Assembly (NCBI GenBank): GCA_965205955.1
Contig: OZ242192.1
Location: forward strand, 992,001 to 1,056,000
Direction of reading: 5' to 3'
From: G965202915 sp965205955
GTDB taxonomy: Bacteria > Pseudomonadota > Gammaproteobacteria > Eutrophobiales > Eutrophobiaceae
Length of the DNA stretch: 64,000 nt
Each line of letters starts with the position of its first letter. Within the stretch, counting starts at the first letter, position 1. This document shows, one piece after another, positions 41,903-50,647 of the stretch. The notes under the pieces were generated by a model that worked only from the letters and a program-made list of their open reading frames with translations, was not told the DNA's origin and made no database searches. A program made the position numbers and the translations under genes.

Positions 41903-42985
41903 TTATGTTACCGATGCCGTTTGGAGGAAGTTTACTTTGCCTTTGACCCTGCCAATAAGCTGGCCGCATGCCGCATCAATGTCATCGCCCCGGGTTTTCC
42001 GGGTTATCGCTATCATCCCGGAGTTTATCAGGATCATCCGGAATGCATCTATGGTATCCGGATCAGCACAATGGTAAACAGAACCGGGAAATTTATTAAA
42101 CGGTATTAAATTGATTTTTACCGGAATGCCACGCAACAATTTAACCAGCTTGTGCGCCTGTTCCGGTTTGTCGTTGACATCTTTCAGCATAACATATTCT
42201 ATGGTTATTGCCGAATCGATATTGGCCGCCGTATAACGCCGGCAGGCCGCAAGTAAATCCTCAAGGGCATAATGCCTGTTGATGGGAATGATTCTGTTGC
42301 GCAGTTCATTGTCCACCGCATGTAGTGAAATAGCCAGATTGACGTTTGAATCCCGGCTTAATTTATCGATCCCGGGAACAATGCCCGATGTGCTTACCGT
42401 GACTTTTCTTTTGGCAAGCCCGAAGGCCTGACTCTCTGTCAATAAATTAACTGCCGTTAAAACATTCTGGTAATTGAGCAAAGGCTCCCCCATACCCATG
42501 AAAACAATATTGGTAATTATGCGGCGTTTATGCTGAAAATGCCCTAGTTCGCGGTTGGCCAGCCAGACCTGTCCGATAATTTCCGCGGTAGTCAGGTTGC
42601 GGCTAAATCCCTGCTGTGCGGTCGAGCAGAATTTGCAATCCAGCGGACAGCCCGCCTGGGAAGAAATACACAAGGTGCCGCGATCATCTTCAGGGATGAA
42701 TACCGTCTCTACCGCATTATTAGGATCGATTTGCACCAGCCATTTTCTGGTGCCGTCGGCTGATTGCCGCATGCTTGTTATCTTCGGCAGACTGAGCGAG
42801 GCGATTTCCGACAGCAGGCTTCGCAATTTTTTGCCGAGATCGGTCATGCCGGAAAAATCCGTGACCCCATGATGATAGATCCATTTTAATACCTGCGACG
42901 CCCGAAACGGAAACTCGCCAAGCTCGTGGAACCAGGTTTCCAGAGATGCCTTGTCATAATCGAGAAGATTGACTCGTGTATCCAT
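41903..42985 (-). CDS. rlmN: Dual-specificity RNA methyltransferase RlmN
   Basis: The 360-residue radical-SAM enzyme methylates A2503 of 23S rRNA and A37 of some tRNAs. The cluster-binding CxxxCxxC motif is 'CPLDCKFCSTAQQGFSR'. The methyl-carrying cysteine is at the C-terminus in 'GDDIDAACGQLIG', and a second catalytic one lies in the 'SQAGC' region. Its position behind ndk and before pilW is the standard gammaproteobacterial order. Length matches. Confidence 0.96.
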   Translation of the reverse strand: MDTRVNLLDYDKASLETWFHELGEFPFRASQVLKWIYHHGVTDFSGMTDLGKKLRSLLSEIASLSLPKITSMRQSADGTRKWLVQIDPNNAVETVFIPEDDRGTLCISSQAGCPLDCKFCSTAQQGFSRNLTTAEIIGQVWLANRELGHFQHKRRIITNIVFMGMGEPLLNYQNVLTAVNLLTESQAFGLAKRKVTVSTSGIVPGIDKLSRDSNVNLAISLHAVDNELRNRIIPINRHYALEDLLAACRRYTAANIDSAITIEYVMLKDVNDKPEQAHKLVKLLRGIPVKINLIPFNKFPGSVYHCADPDTIDAFRMILINSGMIAITRKTRGDDIDAACGQLIGRVKGKVNFLQTASVT

Positions 42986-42996
42986 TTTCGCCTTGC

Positions 42997-43443
42997 TTAC
43001 CGTGTTCTGGGACAGATTTCCTTCGGTTCAAAGAATAAGCCGATCTCTATTTCCGCATTTTCGGCGCTGTCCGAACTATGCACTGCATTTTCATAGACAT
43101 CGGAATCTTTTTCGTGCTTTGCAAAGTCATATCTGACTGTGCCCGGAGCGGCAAGCCTGGGAATCGTTGCGCCGATTAATTCCCTGCTTTTTGCTATGGC
43201 ATTTTCGCCTTCCAGTACCTGTACCATCACCGGGCCGGAGGTCATGAATTTCACAAGATGCTCATAAAACGGCCGCTGTTTATGAACCTCATATAATTTT
43301 TCCGCCTGTTCCTTACTCAGATGCAACATTTTTGCGGCCAGAATACGGAAGCCGCTTTTTTCGAATCTTGCCAGGATTTCGCCCACCACATTCCTGGCGA
43401 TGGCATCGGGTTTAATAATCAATAATGTCCTTTCAAAAATCAC
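42997..43443 (-). CDS. ndk: Nucleoside diphosphate kinase
   Basis: The 148-residue enzyme balances nucleoside triphosphate pools. 'TLLIIKPDAIARNVVGEIL' is the P-loop-like N-terminus, and the phosphorylated histidine is in 'NAVHSSDSAENAEIEI'. The family motif 'GATIPRLAAPGTVRYDFA' is present in an altered form. It stands upstream of rlmN, 11 bases apart, so the pair may be co-transcribed. Confidence 0.96.
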   Translation of the reverse strand: MIFERTLLIIKPDAIARNVVGEILARFEKSGFRILAAKMLHLSKEQAEKLYEVHKQRPFYEHLVKFMTSGPVMVQVLEGENAIAKSRELIGATIPRLAAPGTVRYDFAKHEKDSDVYENAVHSSDSAENAEIEIGLFFEPKEICPRTR

Positions 43444-43651
43444 CAGATCACACTCAATATCGAATATAATTTTTTACTTGCACAATTATACGTATTTGCT
43501 TGAAAAGTGGAATAGATCTTATAAACTGTTTTTTTTGCGCAGAACATGTTGAATATGCTTTAGAGACAAGCAAACAATTTCGGTGAATGCACAAGCGGCA
43601 ACGGAAAAAATCCTGTTTACCCCGACTCCGGAGCGCGACCGAACACAATAA

Positions 43652-44212
43652 TCAGTACATGCCCGTTGCCAGTCTGGCCGCTTCTGACATCATTTCCCGA
43701 TTCCAGGGCGGCTCAAAGCTAAGCTCAACATTCACCGAGCTTATATTGGGGACGGTGGATATCTTATACTTGACATCCTCGGCCAGAAACTCGCCCATTC
43801 CACAACCGGGTGCGGTTAAGGTCATTACTATATCTACATGATTGCCGCCTTGCTCCAAGGGGGTGATCTTGCATTCATAGATTAAACCGAGTTCGACAAT
43901 GTTGATCGGGATCTCCGGATCATAGCAGGTTTTCATTTGTTCCCAAACCAACTCTTCATCGACACTGCCGTCACCGGTCATTTCCCCGTTGTCCGTATCT
44001 GCATCGGCACCGTCATTGACTTCAATGCCAAGCGCATCGGCATCCTTGTTGGCGATACGGGCCAGATTGCCGTTGATATTTACCGTGTAGCTGCCGCCCA
44101 ATGCCTGGGTAATATAGACGACGCTGTTTTCCGGGATCGCAATTGGCGTGCCCGACGGGATTAAGACCGCTTCGCAATCGCGCCTTGTCGTTATCGGCAT
44201 ATGCTGATCCAT
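43652..44212 (-). CDS. sufT: SufT, Fe-S cluster assembly accessory protein (DUF59)
   Basis: The 186-residue protein has the C-terminal MIP18/DUF59 domain ('MKTCYDPEIPINIVELGLIY', 'MTLTAPGCGMGEFLAEDV') and the SufT-specific N-terminal half with an acidic stretch. SufT helps maturation of lipoate-related and other Fe-S enzymes. It is the last gene of the suf operon, two bases after sufU. The conserved cysteine is in 'TAPGCGMG'. Confidence 0.92.
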   Translation of the reverse strand: MDQHMPITTRRDCEAVLIPSGTPIAIPENSVVYITQALGGSYTVNINGNLARIANKDADALGIEVNDGADADTDNGEMTGDGSVDEELVWEQMKTCYDPEIPINIVELGLIYECKITPLEQGGNHVDIVMTLTAPGCGMGEFLAEDVKYKISTVPNISSVNVELSFEPPWNREMMSEAARLATGMY

Positions 44213-44214
44213 AG

Positions 44215-44661
44215 CTACTCCGTAGAAACCAAGGCATTGCCGCCTTCAAGTGCGGCATGCAGCGTATGCCAGCAGAGCGTAGCGCATTTAACGCGCGCAG
44301 GATAATCGCGCACGCCGGCAAGTGCGGTCAGTTTCCCCAGGCTGTCCGTATTTATCCCGTTATCCTTTGTAACCATATCGTGAAAGGCGTTGAAGATCCC
44401 CTGTGCTGCATTGATTGATTTGCCCTTGAGCAGATCGGTCATCAAAGACGCCGAGGCAACCGAGATCGCGCAGCCGGAACCGTCAAAGCCGATATTCTCG
44501 ATCTTGTCATTATTGATGTCGAGGTATAGAGTCAGCCGGTCGCCGCACAGCGGATTGAAGCCTTCCAGCGTTTGCGTTGTATGACTCGGCTTGCCGAAAT
44601 TTCTCGGCTTGCGATTGTGATCGACGATCATTTCCTGATATAGATCCTTCAGGTCAAACAT
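44215..44661 (-). CDS. sufU: SufU, scaffold/sulfur-transfer protein
   Basis: This 148-residue IscU-like protein accepts sulfur from SufS. The zinc/cluster ligands are visible in 'FNPLCGDRLTLY', 'GSGCAISVASASLM' and 'YPARVKCATLCWHTL'. The insertion between the second and third cysteines identifies SufU rather than IscU. It lies directly after sufS. In gammaproteobacteria SufE is more usual, so the SufU-type operon is noteworthy. Confidence 0.93.
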   Translation of the reverse strand: MFDLKDLYQEMIVDHNRKPRNFGKPSHTTQTLEGFNPLCGDRLTLYLDINNDKIENIGFDGSGCAISVASASLMTDLLKGKSINAAQGIFNAFHDMVTKDNGINTDSLGKLTALAGVRDYPARVKCATLCWHTLHAALEGGNALVSTE

Positions 44662-45915
44662 CTAGGCAAATACCTCCCTGCATTTTTTTATTCCATCGAT
44701 CAGTCGGTTGATCTCCTCTTTCGTATTGTAGAAAGCAAACGATGCGCGCGCCGTTGCGGGAAGGCGGAACTTTTCCATTACCGGCATTGCGCAATGATGC
44801 CCGGTGCGTATCGCGATCCCCTCATGATCGACAATGGTGCCAATATCGTGGGGATGGATATTCTCCAGCACAAAGGAAAAGATGCTGGCTTTTTGCCTTG
44901 CCGTGCCGATCTGTTTTAACCCCTCTATGGTTCGCGCCCGCTCGCTCGCATAATCGAGCAATGCCGACTCTTGCCTGCAAATGTTGTCAAAGCCGATCGA
45001 TTGCACATAGTCAACCGCTGTGCCCAGACCAATCACACCGGCAATATGGGGGGTGCCCGCTTCGAACTTGTAAGGCAGATCATTGTATTCGGTTTTTTCC
45101 AGCGTAACCGTTTTGATCATATCACCGCCGCCCTGATAAGGAGGCATGGCACTGAGCAACTCCTGTTTGCCGTACAACACGCCGACACCGCTCGGCCCGA
45201 ATAATTTATGTCCTGAAAACACATAGAAATCACAACCCAGGCGCCGCATATCGATAGCCGTATGAGGCGCAGCCTGAGCGCCGTCGATTAATACCTTGGC
45301 ATTGACGGCATGGGCCTTGTCAATCAACTCTTTGACCGGGTTAATGGTTCCCAGGGCATTGGAGATGTGGCTCAGCGCAAGCAACGCGGTTTTTTCCGTC
45401 AATAATGTGTCCAACTCATCGAGTGCCAATTCCCCCGCGCTATTGATAGGAATATATTTCAAACGGGCGCCGGTTTGTTCGCACACCATTTGCCAGGGGA
45501 CGATATTGGAATGGTGCTCCAACTCGGTGATCAGCACTTCACTATCCGGCGTCAATACCGGACGGGCAAAACTTTGGGCAACCAGATTGATGCCTTCGGT
45601 TGCGCCTCGCACAAAGATAATTTCCCTGGTTGAAGCGGCATTGATATAGGTTCTGATTTTTTCACGGGCATTTTCATAAGCGGCGGTAGCCTTCTCACTC
45701 AGCGTATGTATGCCGCGATGGATATTCGAGTTATATTCCGCATAGTACTCGGTAAGCGTGTCGATAACGCATTGAGGCTTTTGCGCGGTCGCCGCATTGT
45801 CCAGATAGGCCAGCAGTTTGCCATGGACCTGCTGGTGCAGGATCGGAAAATCGGCACGGATCCGATGAATATCGAAATCAACCGCCAGAGTTTTTTCCAT
45901 ACTTTCGCCGATCAT
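44662..45915 (-). CDS. sufS: SufS cysteine desulfurase
   Basis: The 417-residue PLP enzyme provides sulfur for cluster assembly. The PLP lysine is in 'FYVFSGHKLFGPSGVGVLYG' and the persulfide cysteine in 'AIRTGHHCAMPVMEKF'. The start ATG 45915 overlaps the sufD stop (ATGA), which supports translational coupling; an upstream in-frame start inside sufD is rejected. An alternative ATG at 45900 ('MEKTLAVDF') is possible. Confidence 0.95.
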   Translation of the reverse strand: MIGESMEKTLAVDFDIHRIRADFPILHQQVHGKLLAYLDNAATAQKPQCVIDTLTEYYAEYNSNIHRGIHTLSEKATAAYENAREKIRTYINAASTREIIFVRGATEGINLVAQSFARPVLTPDSEVLITELEHHSNIVPWQMVCEQTGARLKYIPINSAGELALDELDTLLTEKTALLALSHISNALGTINPVKELIDKAHAVNAKVLIDGAQAAPHTAIDMRRLGCDFYVFSGHKLFGPSGVGVLYGKQELLSAMPPYQGGGDMIKTVTLEKTEYNDLPYKFEAGTPHIAGVIGLGTAVDYVQSIGFDNICRQESALLDYASERARTIEGLKQIGTARQKASIFSFVLENIHPHDIGTIVDHEGIAIRTGHHCAMPVMEKFRLPATARASFAFYNTKEEINRLIDGIKKCREVFA

Positions 45916-47228
45916 TGGGCAAATTCCCCCGCCCCGCAACCGGACAATTTTTCTGACACTAGGCCTTCCAGGTGCTTCCGCACCAGATCGAGTTTGCAAC
46001 GGTTCATCACTTCCTGCGCAAAGGCAAAGGTGAGTATGCTTTTTGCCGCATCCTCTGCAATTGCGCGCGAACGCAAATAAAACAGCATGCCTTCATCCAG
46101 CTTGCCGACCGTGGCGCCATGACTGCACTGTACATCATCCGCATAGATTTGCAGCTCGGGTTTGGTGTCCACCTCGGCATCATCCGAAAGCAACAGATTG
46201 GCATTCGACTGACGGGCTTCAATCTTTTGCGCGTCTTTATGGACAACCACCTTGCCGTTGAACACCCCACGGCCTGCGTCACCCAATATGCCGCGATAAT
46301 TTTCATTGCTGTATGTGGCGGGCGCCAAATGATCAACGCGCGTATGATTATCGATATGCTGTTTGCCGCCGGCAATGTACAAACCGTTCAGATCGACCGT
46401 TGCGCCCGCGGCATGCAAATGTGCATGAATATCTGTTCTTGCCAGTGCGCCGCCTAAAGCGACCGAGTTGGATATGAAATGACTATCGCGCTGTTGCCGC
46501 ACGAATAAAAAGCCAATGTGATGGCTCAAGCCGCTTTCCTGCTGGATACGGTAATGTTCCAGTTTTGCCCCGTCATGCATGGTGATTTCCGATACAACAT
46601 TATTCAAATACGCGGCGTTCTCATCCAGCCCCAGATAATTTTCAATGATTACCGCCTTTGAATTTTTGCCGGCGATAATTATATTGCGAGGATGCATCGC
46701 CGACGGGGATGACTGCCCGCCGGAAAGGTAGAAAATGTTAATCGGCACATCCAGCTCGGAATCTTCCGGGATACGGATGACTACACCCTGTTTTATAAAC
46801 GCGGTATTGAGTGTGGTAAATTCCGTTGCGCCATCGCAGGTTTCGGAGAAATTGGCCTGCAATAAAGAACCGTTTTCATCCATTGCCGTATTCAAATCTT
46901 TAACGATGCAGCCCTCTGGCAGGGCATGCAAAGCGGAAAGTTCACCGGAGTAATAGCCGTTGACAAACACCAGCCGGTGACAGGCAAGCCCGGCAAATTG
47001 CAAACGATCGCGTGTGCCTTGACCGACGGCGGTTTGCTGCGGCATTCGATACTGATTGCGGCTGAGCGCCGAGACATTGGTATAACGCCAGTTTTCATTG
47101 CGCGTGGTCGGCAGCCCTTTTTCCCGTAGATGATCGATGGCATTCCGCCGCCTTGCAATCAGCCAGTCCTGCTGCCCGCTCAGGTCGGAGCGGTCGAACG
47201 AGTCGATAAATTGTTGTGCGCTATTCAT
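45912..47228 (-). CDS. sufD: SufD, SufBCD scaffold subunit
   Basis: The 438-residue protein forms a right-handed beta-helix and pairs with SufB and SufC. Typical segments are 'HNTRVDHLAPATYSNENYRG' and 'FNGKVVVHKDAQKIEARQSN', followed by 'DVQCSHGATVGKLDEGMLFY', in which the conserved cysteine and histidine lie. It overlaps sufC and sufS by four bases each. The N-terminal 150 residues are less conserved, as usual. Confidence 0.95.
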   Translation of the reverse strand: MNSAQQFIDSFDRSDLSGQQDWLIARRRNAIDHLREKGLPTTRNENWRYTNVSALSRNQYRMPQQTAVGQGTRDRLQFAGLACHRLVFVNGYYSGELSALHALPEGCIVKDLNTAMDENGSLLQANFSETCDGATEFTTLNTAFIKQGVVIRIPEDSELDVPINIFYLSGGQSSPSAMHPRNIIIAGKNSKAVIIENYLGLDENAAYLNNVVSEITMHDGAKLEHYRIQQESGLSHHIGFLFVRQQRDSHFISNSVALGGALARTDIHAHLHAAGATVDLNGLYIAGGKQHIDNHTRVDHLAPATYSNENYRGILGDAGRGVFNGKVVVHKDAQKIEARQSNANLLLSDDAEVDTKPELQIYADDVQCSHGATVGKLDEGMLFYLRSRAIAEDAAKSILTFAFAQEVMNRCKLDLVRKHLEGLVSEKLSGCGAGEFAQ

Positions 47229-47980
47229 GCGATTTCGGTCTTTTCCTCGCTCCAGTCATAGCCACGCTCTTCCAGCTCCAGCGCAAGTTCCGGCCCGCCC
47301 GATTTTATAATGCGCCCGCCGTCCAACACATGGACATAATCCGGTTTGATATAATTCAGCAGGCGTTGATAATGAGTGATTAAAATAAATGCGCGCTCGC
47401 TATTGCGCAGACTGTTGATACCTTCGGCCACAATCTTCAACGCATCGATATCCAGACCGGAATCGGTTTCATCCAGAATCGCCAATTTCGGCTCCAGCAC
47501 CGCCATCTGAAACACCTCATTGTGTTTTTTTTCTCCGCCGGAAAACCCCTCATTAACGCAACGATTCAATAAATCCTCGTTCATCTTTACCAGTTCCGTT
47601 TTCTTTTTTACCAGTTCGAGAAACTCCATGGCATCCAATTCACTTTCATTCCTGTGAGCACGGAGGGCATTCACCGACGCCTTCAACAAATACACATTTT
47701 TCACCCCCGGTATTTCCACCGGATACTGAAAAGCGAGAAAGATCCCCGCAAGGGCGCGCTCTTCCGGCGCAAGCTCGCTCAGATCCTTATCCTGATACAA
47801 GACCTGGCCGCCGTTCACCTCATAGCTGCTTTTCCCGGCCAATACATTCGCCAGCGTACTCTTGCCTGAGCCGTTCGGCCCCATAATCGCATGGACTTCC
47901 CCGGCATTGACCGCCAGGTCCAGCCCCTTGAGGATTTGTTTCCCGTAAGCGCTGACCCGTAAATCTCTTATTTGCAACAT
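47225..47980 (-). CDS. sufC: SufC ATPase
   Basis: The 251-residue ATPase of the SufBCD complex has Walker A 'MGPNGSGKST', the signature 'FSGGEKKHNEVFQMAVL' and Walker B 'LAILDETDSGLD', then the H-loop 'FILITHYQRLL'. The signature reads KKHNE where most SufC proteins have KKRNE. ATG 47980 gives 'MLQIRDLRVSAYG'; the frame runs on upstream inside sufB without need. It starts four bases after the sufB stop. Confidence 0.95.
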   Translation of the reverse strand: MLQIRDLRVSAYGKQILKGLDLAVNAGEVHAIMGPNGSGKSTLANVLAGKSSYEVNGGQVLYQDKDLSELAPEERALAGIFLAFQYPVEIPGVKNVYLLKASVNALRAHRNESELDAMEFLELVKKKTELVKMNEDLLNRCVNEGFSGGEKKHNEVFQMAVLEPKLAILDETDSGLDIDALKIVAEGINSLRNSERAFILITHYQRLLNYIKPDYVHVLDGGRIIKSGGPELALELEERGYDWSEEKTEIA

Positions 47981-47984
47981 ACTG

Positions 47985-49445
47985 TCAGCCCACCGCGCCT
48001 TCCAGCGTGATCCCCAATAATTTTTGCGCCTCGACCGCAAACTCCATGGGTAATTTCTGGAACACATCCTTGCAGAAACCATTGACGATCATATTGACCG
48101 CATCCTCTTCCGCAATGCCGCGCTGCATACAATAAAACAGCTGATCTTCGCTGATCTTTGAAGTAGTCGCCTCGTGCTCAACCTGGGCATTGGAATTCTT
48201 TACCTCTATATAGGGAAAGGTATGCGCCCCGCACGTATCGCCCATCAATAAAGAATCGCATTGCGTGTAATTGCGGGCATTCTCGGCCTTTCTGCTGATC
48301 TTCACCAGGCCGCGGTAGGAATTTTGCGCATATTTAGCGGAAATACCCTTGGAGATGATCGTGCTGCGGGTATTCCGGCCAAGGTGGATCATCTTGGTGC
48401 CGGTATCGGCCTGTTGATGATTATTAGTTACCGCGACCGAATAAAACTCGCCGACCGAATTATCCCCTTTTAACAGACAACTCGGATACTTCCAGGTAAT
48501 CGCCGATCCGGTTTCGACCTGGGTCCAGGAGATCTTAGAATTATTGCCGCGGCAATCTCCGCGTTTGGTCACGAAATTATAAATACCCCCGACGCCGTTT
48601 TCATCACCGGGGTACCAATTTTGCACCGTGGAATACTTGATCTCCGCATTATCGAGCGCAACCAGTTCCACCACGGCCGCATGCAACTGGTTTTCATCGC
48701 GCATCGGTGCGGTGCAGCCTTCCAGATAGCTGACATAACTACCCTCTTCGGCAACGATCAGCGTTCTTTCGAACTGTCCGGTGTTAGAGGCATTGATACG
48801 GAAATAGGTGGAAAGCTCCATAGGGCAGCGCACACCTTTGGGAATATAGCAAAATGAACCATCGGTAAAAACCGCCGAATTGAGCGCCGAAAAAAAGTTA
48901 TCCGCGGCAGGCACCACACTGCCCAGATACGGTTTAACCAGCTGGGGATGATCCTTGACCGCCTCGGAAAAAGAGCAAAAGACAACCCCTGCCTCCGCCA
49001 GCTTTTCCTTGAAGGTAGTGGCCACAGAAACACTGTCGAATACCGCATCGACCGCCACACCGGCCAGCATTTTTTGCTCCTGCAACGGAATACCCAGTTT
49101 TTCATAGGTTTCGAGCAGCTTTGGATCCACTTCATCCAGACTTTTGAGCTGGTCCTTTTGCGTCTTTGGTGCGGAATAATAAGAAATTGCCTGATAATCG
49201 ATAGCCTTGATACTCAGATGTGCCCAATTCGGAGCCGCCATAGTCAGCCAATGCCGGTAGGCCTTCAGCCGCCACTCCAGCAGCCATTCCGGCTCCTGTT
49301 TCTTGTCTGAAATGAGTCGAATCACCTCCTCATTCAGTCCCGGCGGCACGGTATCGGTATCGATATCGGTAACAAAACCATGCTCATAATCCCTGTCGAT
49401 CAGGGTCTGCACATTATTTTCGGCGCTTTCCGGATGAGAAGCCAT
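47985..49445 (-). CDS. sufB: SufB, SufBCD scaffold subunit
   Basis: The 486-residue protein is the main scaffold for new Fe-S clusters. Conserved segments are 'DGSFCYIPKGVRCPMELSTY', 'SYLEGCTAPMRDENQLHAAV' and the C-terminal 'AQVEHEATTSKISEDQLFYC', with the cysteine and glutamate that hold the cluster. Length matches E. coli SufB. Its start overlaps the stop of the A-type carrier gene by one base. Confidence 0.97.
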   Translation of the reverse strand: MASHPESAENNVQTLIDRDYEHGFVTDIDTDTVPPGLNEEVIRLISDKKQEPEWLLEWRLKAYRHWLTMAAPNWAHLSIKAIDYQAISYYSAPKTQKDQLKSLDEVDPKLLETYEKLGIPLQEQKMLAGVAVDAVFDSVSVATTFKEKLAEAGVVFCSFSEAVKDHPQLVKPYLGSVVPAADNFFSALNSAVFTDGSFCYIPKGVRCPMELSTYFRINASNTGQFERTLIVAEEGSYVSYLEGCTAPMRDENQLHAAVVELVALDNAEIKYSTVQNWYPGDENGVGGIYNFVTKRGDCRGNNSKISWTQVETGSAITWKYPSCLLKGDNSVGEFYSVAVTNNHQQADTGTKMIHLGRNTRSTIISKGISAKYAQNSYRGLVKISRKAENARNYTQCDSLLMGDTCGAHTFPYIEVKNSNAQVEHEATTSKISEDQLFYCMQRGIAEEDAVNMIVNGFCKDVFQKLPMEFAVEAQKLLGITLEGAVG

Positions 49446-49798
49446 TATTCCCCTGCCTCGTCGTTCACACTGAAACTTTCACCACAACCGCAGGTTTCCT
49501 GCACGTTTGGATTGCTGAATTGAAATCCGGAATTAAGCCCCTTGCGCACAAAATCAAGTTGGCACCCGGCCAGATAAGCAAGACTTCGCTCGTCAACCAC
49601 GACGGTTACCCCCCTGCTTTCAAAGGTGGCATCCTGCTCGGTAACCTTGTCGGCCGCCTCCAGCACATACTGATAGCCGGAACAACCGGTGGGTTTAACC
49701 CCGACGCGCAGCCCGGCCGCGCTCGAACCCTGCTCAGAGAGAAAAGTCTTCACATGATTCGCGGCGGCTTCCGTCAGATTGATATGTGGTGTTTCCAT
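49445..49798 (-). CDS. sufA: A-type Fe-S carrier (SufA/IscA/ErpA family)
   Basis: The 117-residue carrier shows the three cluster ligands, one in 'GVKPTGCSGYQYVLEA' and two in 'VQETCGCGESF'. It moves clusters from SufBCD to target proteins. ATG 49798 ('METPHINLTEAAANH') has a GGGAGCG ribosome-binding site; the open frame extends upstream into the iscR gene. Its place directly behind iscR and before sufB makes SufA the best name, though ErpA cannot be excluded. Confidence 0.9.
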   Translation of the reverse strand: METPHINLTEAAANHVKTFLSEQGSSAAGLRVGVKPTGCSGYQYVLEAADKVTEQDATFESRGVTVVVDERSLAYLAGCQLDFVRKGLNSGFQFSNPNVQETCGCGESFSVNDEAGE

Positions 49799-49818
49799 GA
49801 TACGCTCCCGGTCCAAAA

Positions 49819-50277
49819 TCAATGCGCCAAATGCCGTTGCAAAATGCCTTCCTGCCGTTCCGCAACCTGTTTGACATTATTTTGCCGGATTATTTCCCCA
49901 AGAGTGATGTTGTTCAGATATTGCGCCACATGCCGGTTCAATCCCATCCACAGATCATGCGTCAAACAACGCACATTGCCCTGACAATTCTGCTTACCGC
50001 CGCAGCGCGTCATATCGACGCTCTCATTGATACAATAAATAATCTTGGCAATAGTGATCTCATCGGCATCCATGGCAAGCCGGTACCCGCCGCTTGGCCC
50101 GCGAATACTCTCCACCAGGACGCGCTTGCGTAATTTATTGAACAGTTGTTCCAGATAGGCCAGCGAAATACTCTGTCGTCTGGCAATATCAGACAAACTT
50201 ATCGGCTCGCCATCATTATGCAGCGCCAGATCCAGCATCGCAGTGACTGCATAGCGGCCTTTGGTAGTCAATTTCAT
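49819..50277 (-). CDS. iscR: IscR-type Rrf2 transcriptional regulator
   Basis: The 152-residue Rrf2 repressor senses Fe-S status. The helix-turn-helix is in the first 60 residues ('LTTKGRYAVTAMLDLALHND', 'RRQSISLAYLEQLFNKLR'), and the [2Fe-2S] cysteines are spaced in 'DMTRCGGKQNCQGNVRCLTH' as in IscR (C-x5-C-x5-C plus a histidine). It is the first gene of the suf operon and faces a matching operator about 55 bases upstream. Confidence 0.93.
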   Translation of the reverse strand: MKLTTKGRYAVTAMLDLALHNDGEPISLSDIARRQSISLAYLEQLFNKLRKRVLVESIRGPSGGYRLAMDADEITIAKIIYCINESVDMTRCGGKQNCQGNVRCLTHDLWMGLNRHVAQYLNNITLGEIIRQNNVKQVAERQEGILQRHLAH

Positions 50278-50332
50278 ATTCAGTTTGCTCCAATTCTCGG
50301 CAGTATTTGAACTTCAACACCCTAATGATTAC

Positions 50333-50357
50333 ATAACTTACTAAATTAGTCAAGTAT
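50333..50357. promoter_or_regulatory. IscR type 1 binding site upstream of iscR-suf
   Basis: The 25 bases from ATAACTTACTAAATTAGTC to AAGTAT match the IscR type 1 consensus (ATASYYGACTRWWWYAGTCRRSTAT) at all but two positions and are nearly palindromic. It lies 56 bases before the iscR start codon, so holo-IscR would repress its own operon. Confidence 0.8.
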
Positions 50358-50540
50358 ATTTCATCCGGCTGTAGAGAACAAATAAACCGTCCGATCCGGC
50401 AACAGTGTTTCGTCCTGTCTGATAGGTTATACTCTCTTTCAATCCGACTGGGGATTCAATACATTCAGAGAAGGAGGCAGAAGCCGGCATCACCGCATTC
50501 CCCCCTGAAAAGGAGCAACCATCCAGTCCGACAAGACCTG

Positions 50541-50616
50541 TTTGATTTTTGTGTAAGTGCCTGAATTTTATAAAACTTTACGGGCTTTGCCTTCTTTATT
50601 GGTGCAATATTCGGGC
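50541..50616 (+). repeat. Dispersed direct repeat, copy A
   Basis: About 76-80 bases beginning TTTGATTTTTGTGTAAGTGC and running through ACGGGCTTTGCC to GGTGCAATAT. A second copy, about 88 percent the same by eye, lies in the same orientation at 57691-57770. It ends about 30 bases before the DHPS-like gene. Confidence 0.8.
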
Positions 50617-50647
50617 TAATTCAGCCGGCGGTGTATAATGCCGCACT

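Noticed and set aside
50590..50618. NtrC site in the dispersed repeats (TTGGTGCAATAT)
   Set aside because: Only one half of the NtrC palindrome is present and no sigma-54 promoter fits well, so nitrogen control is not supported.
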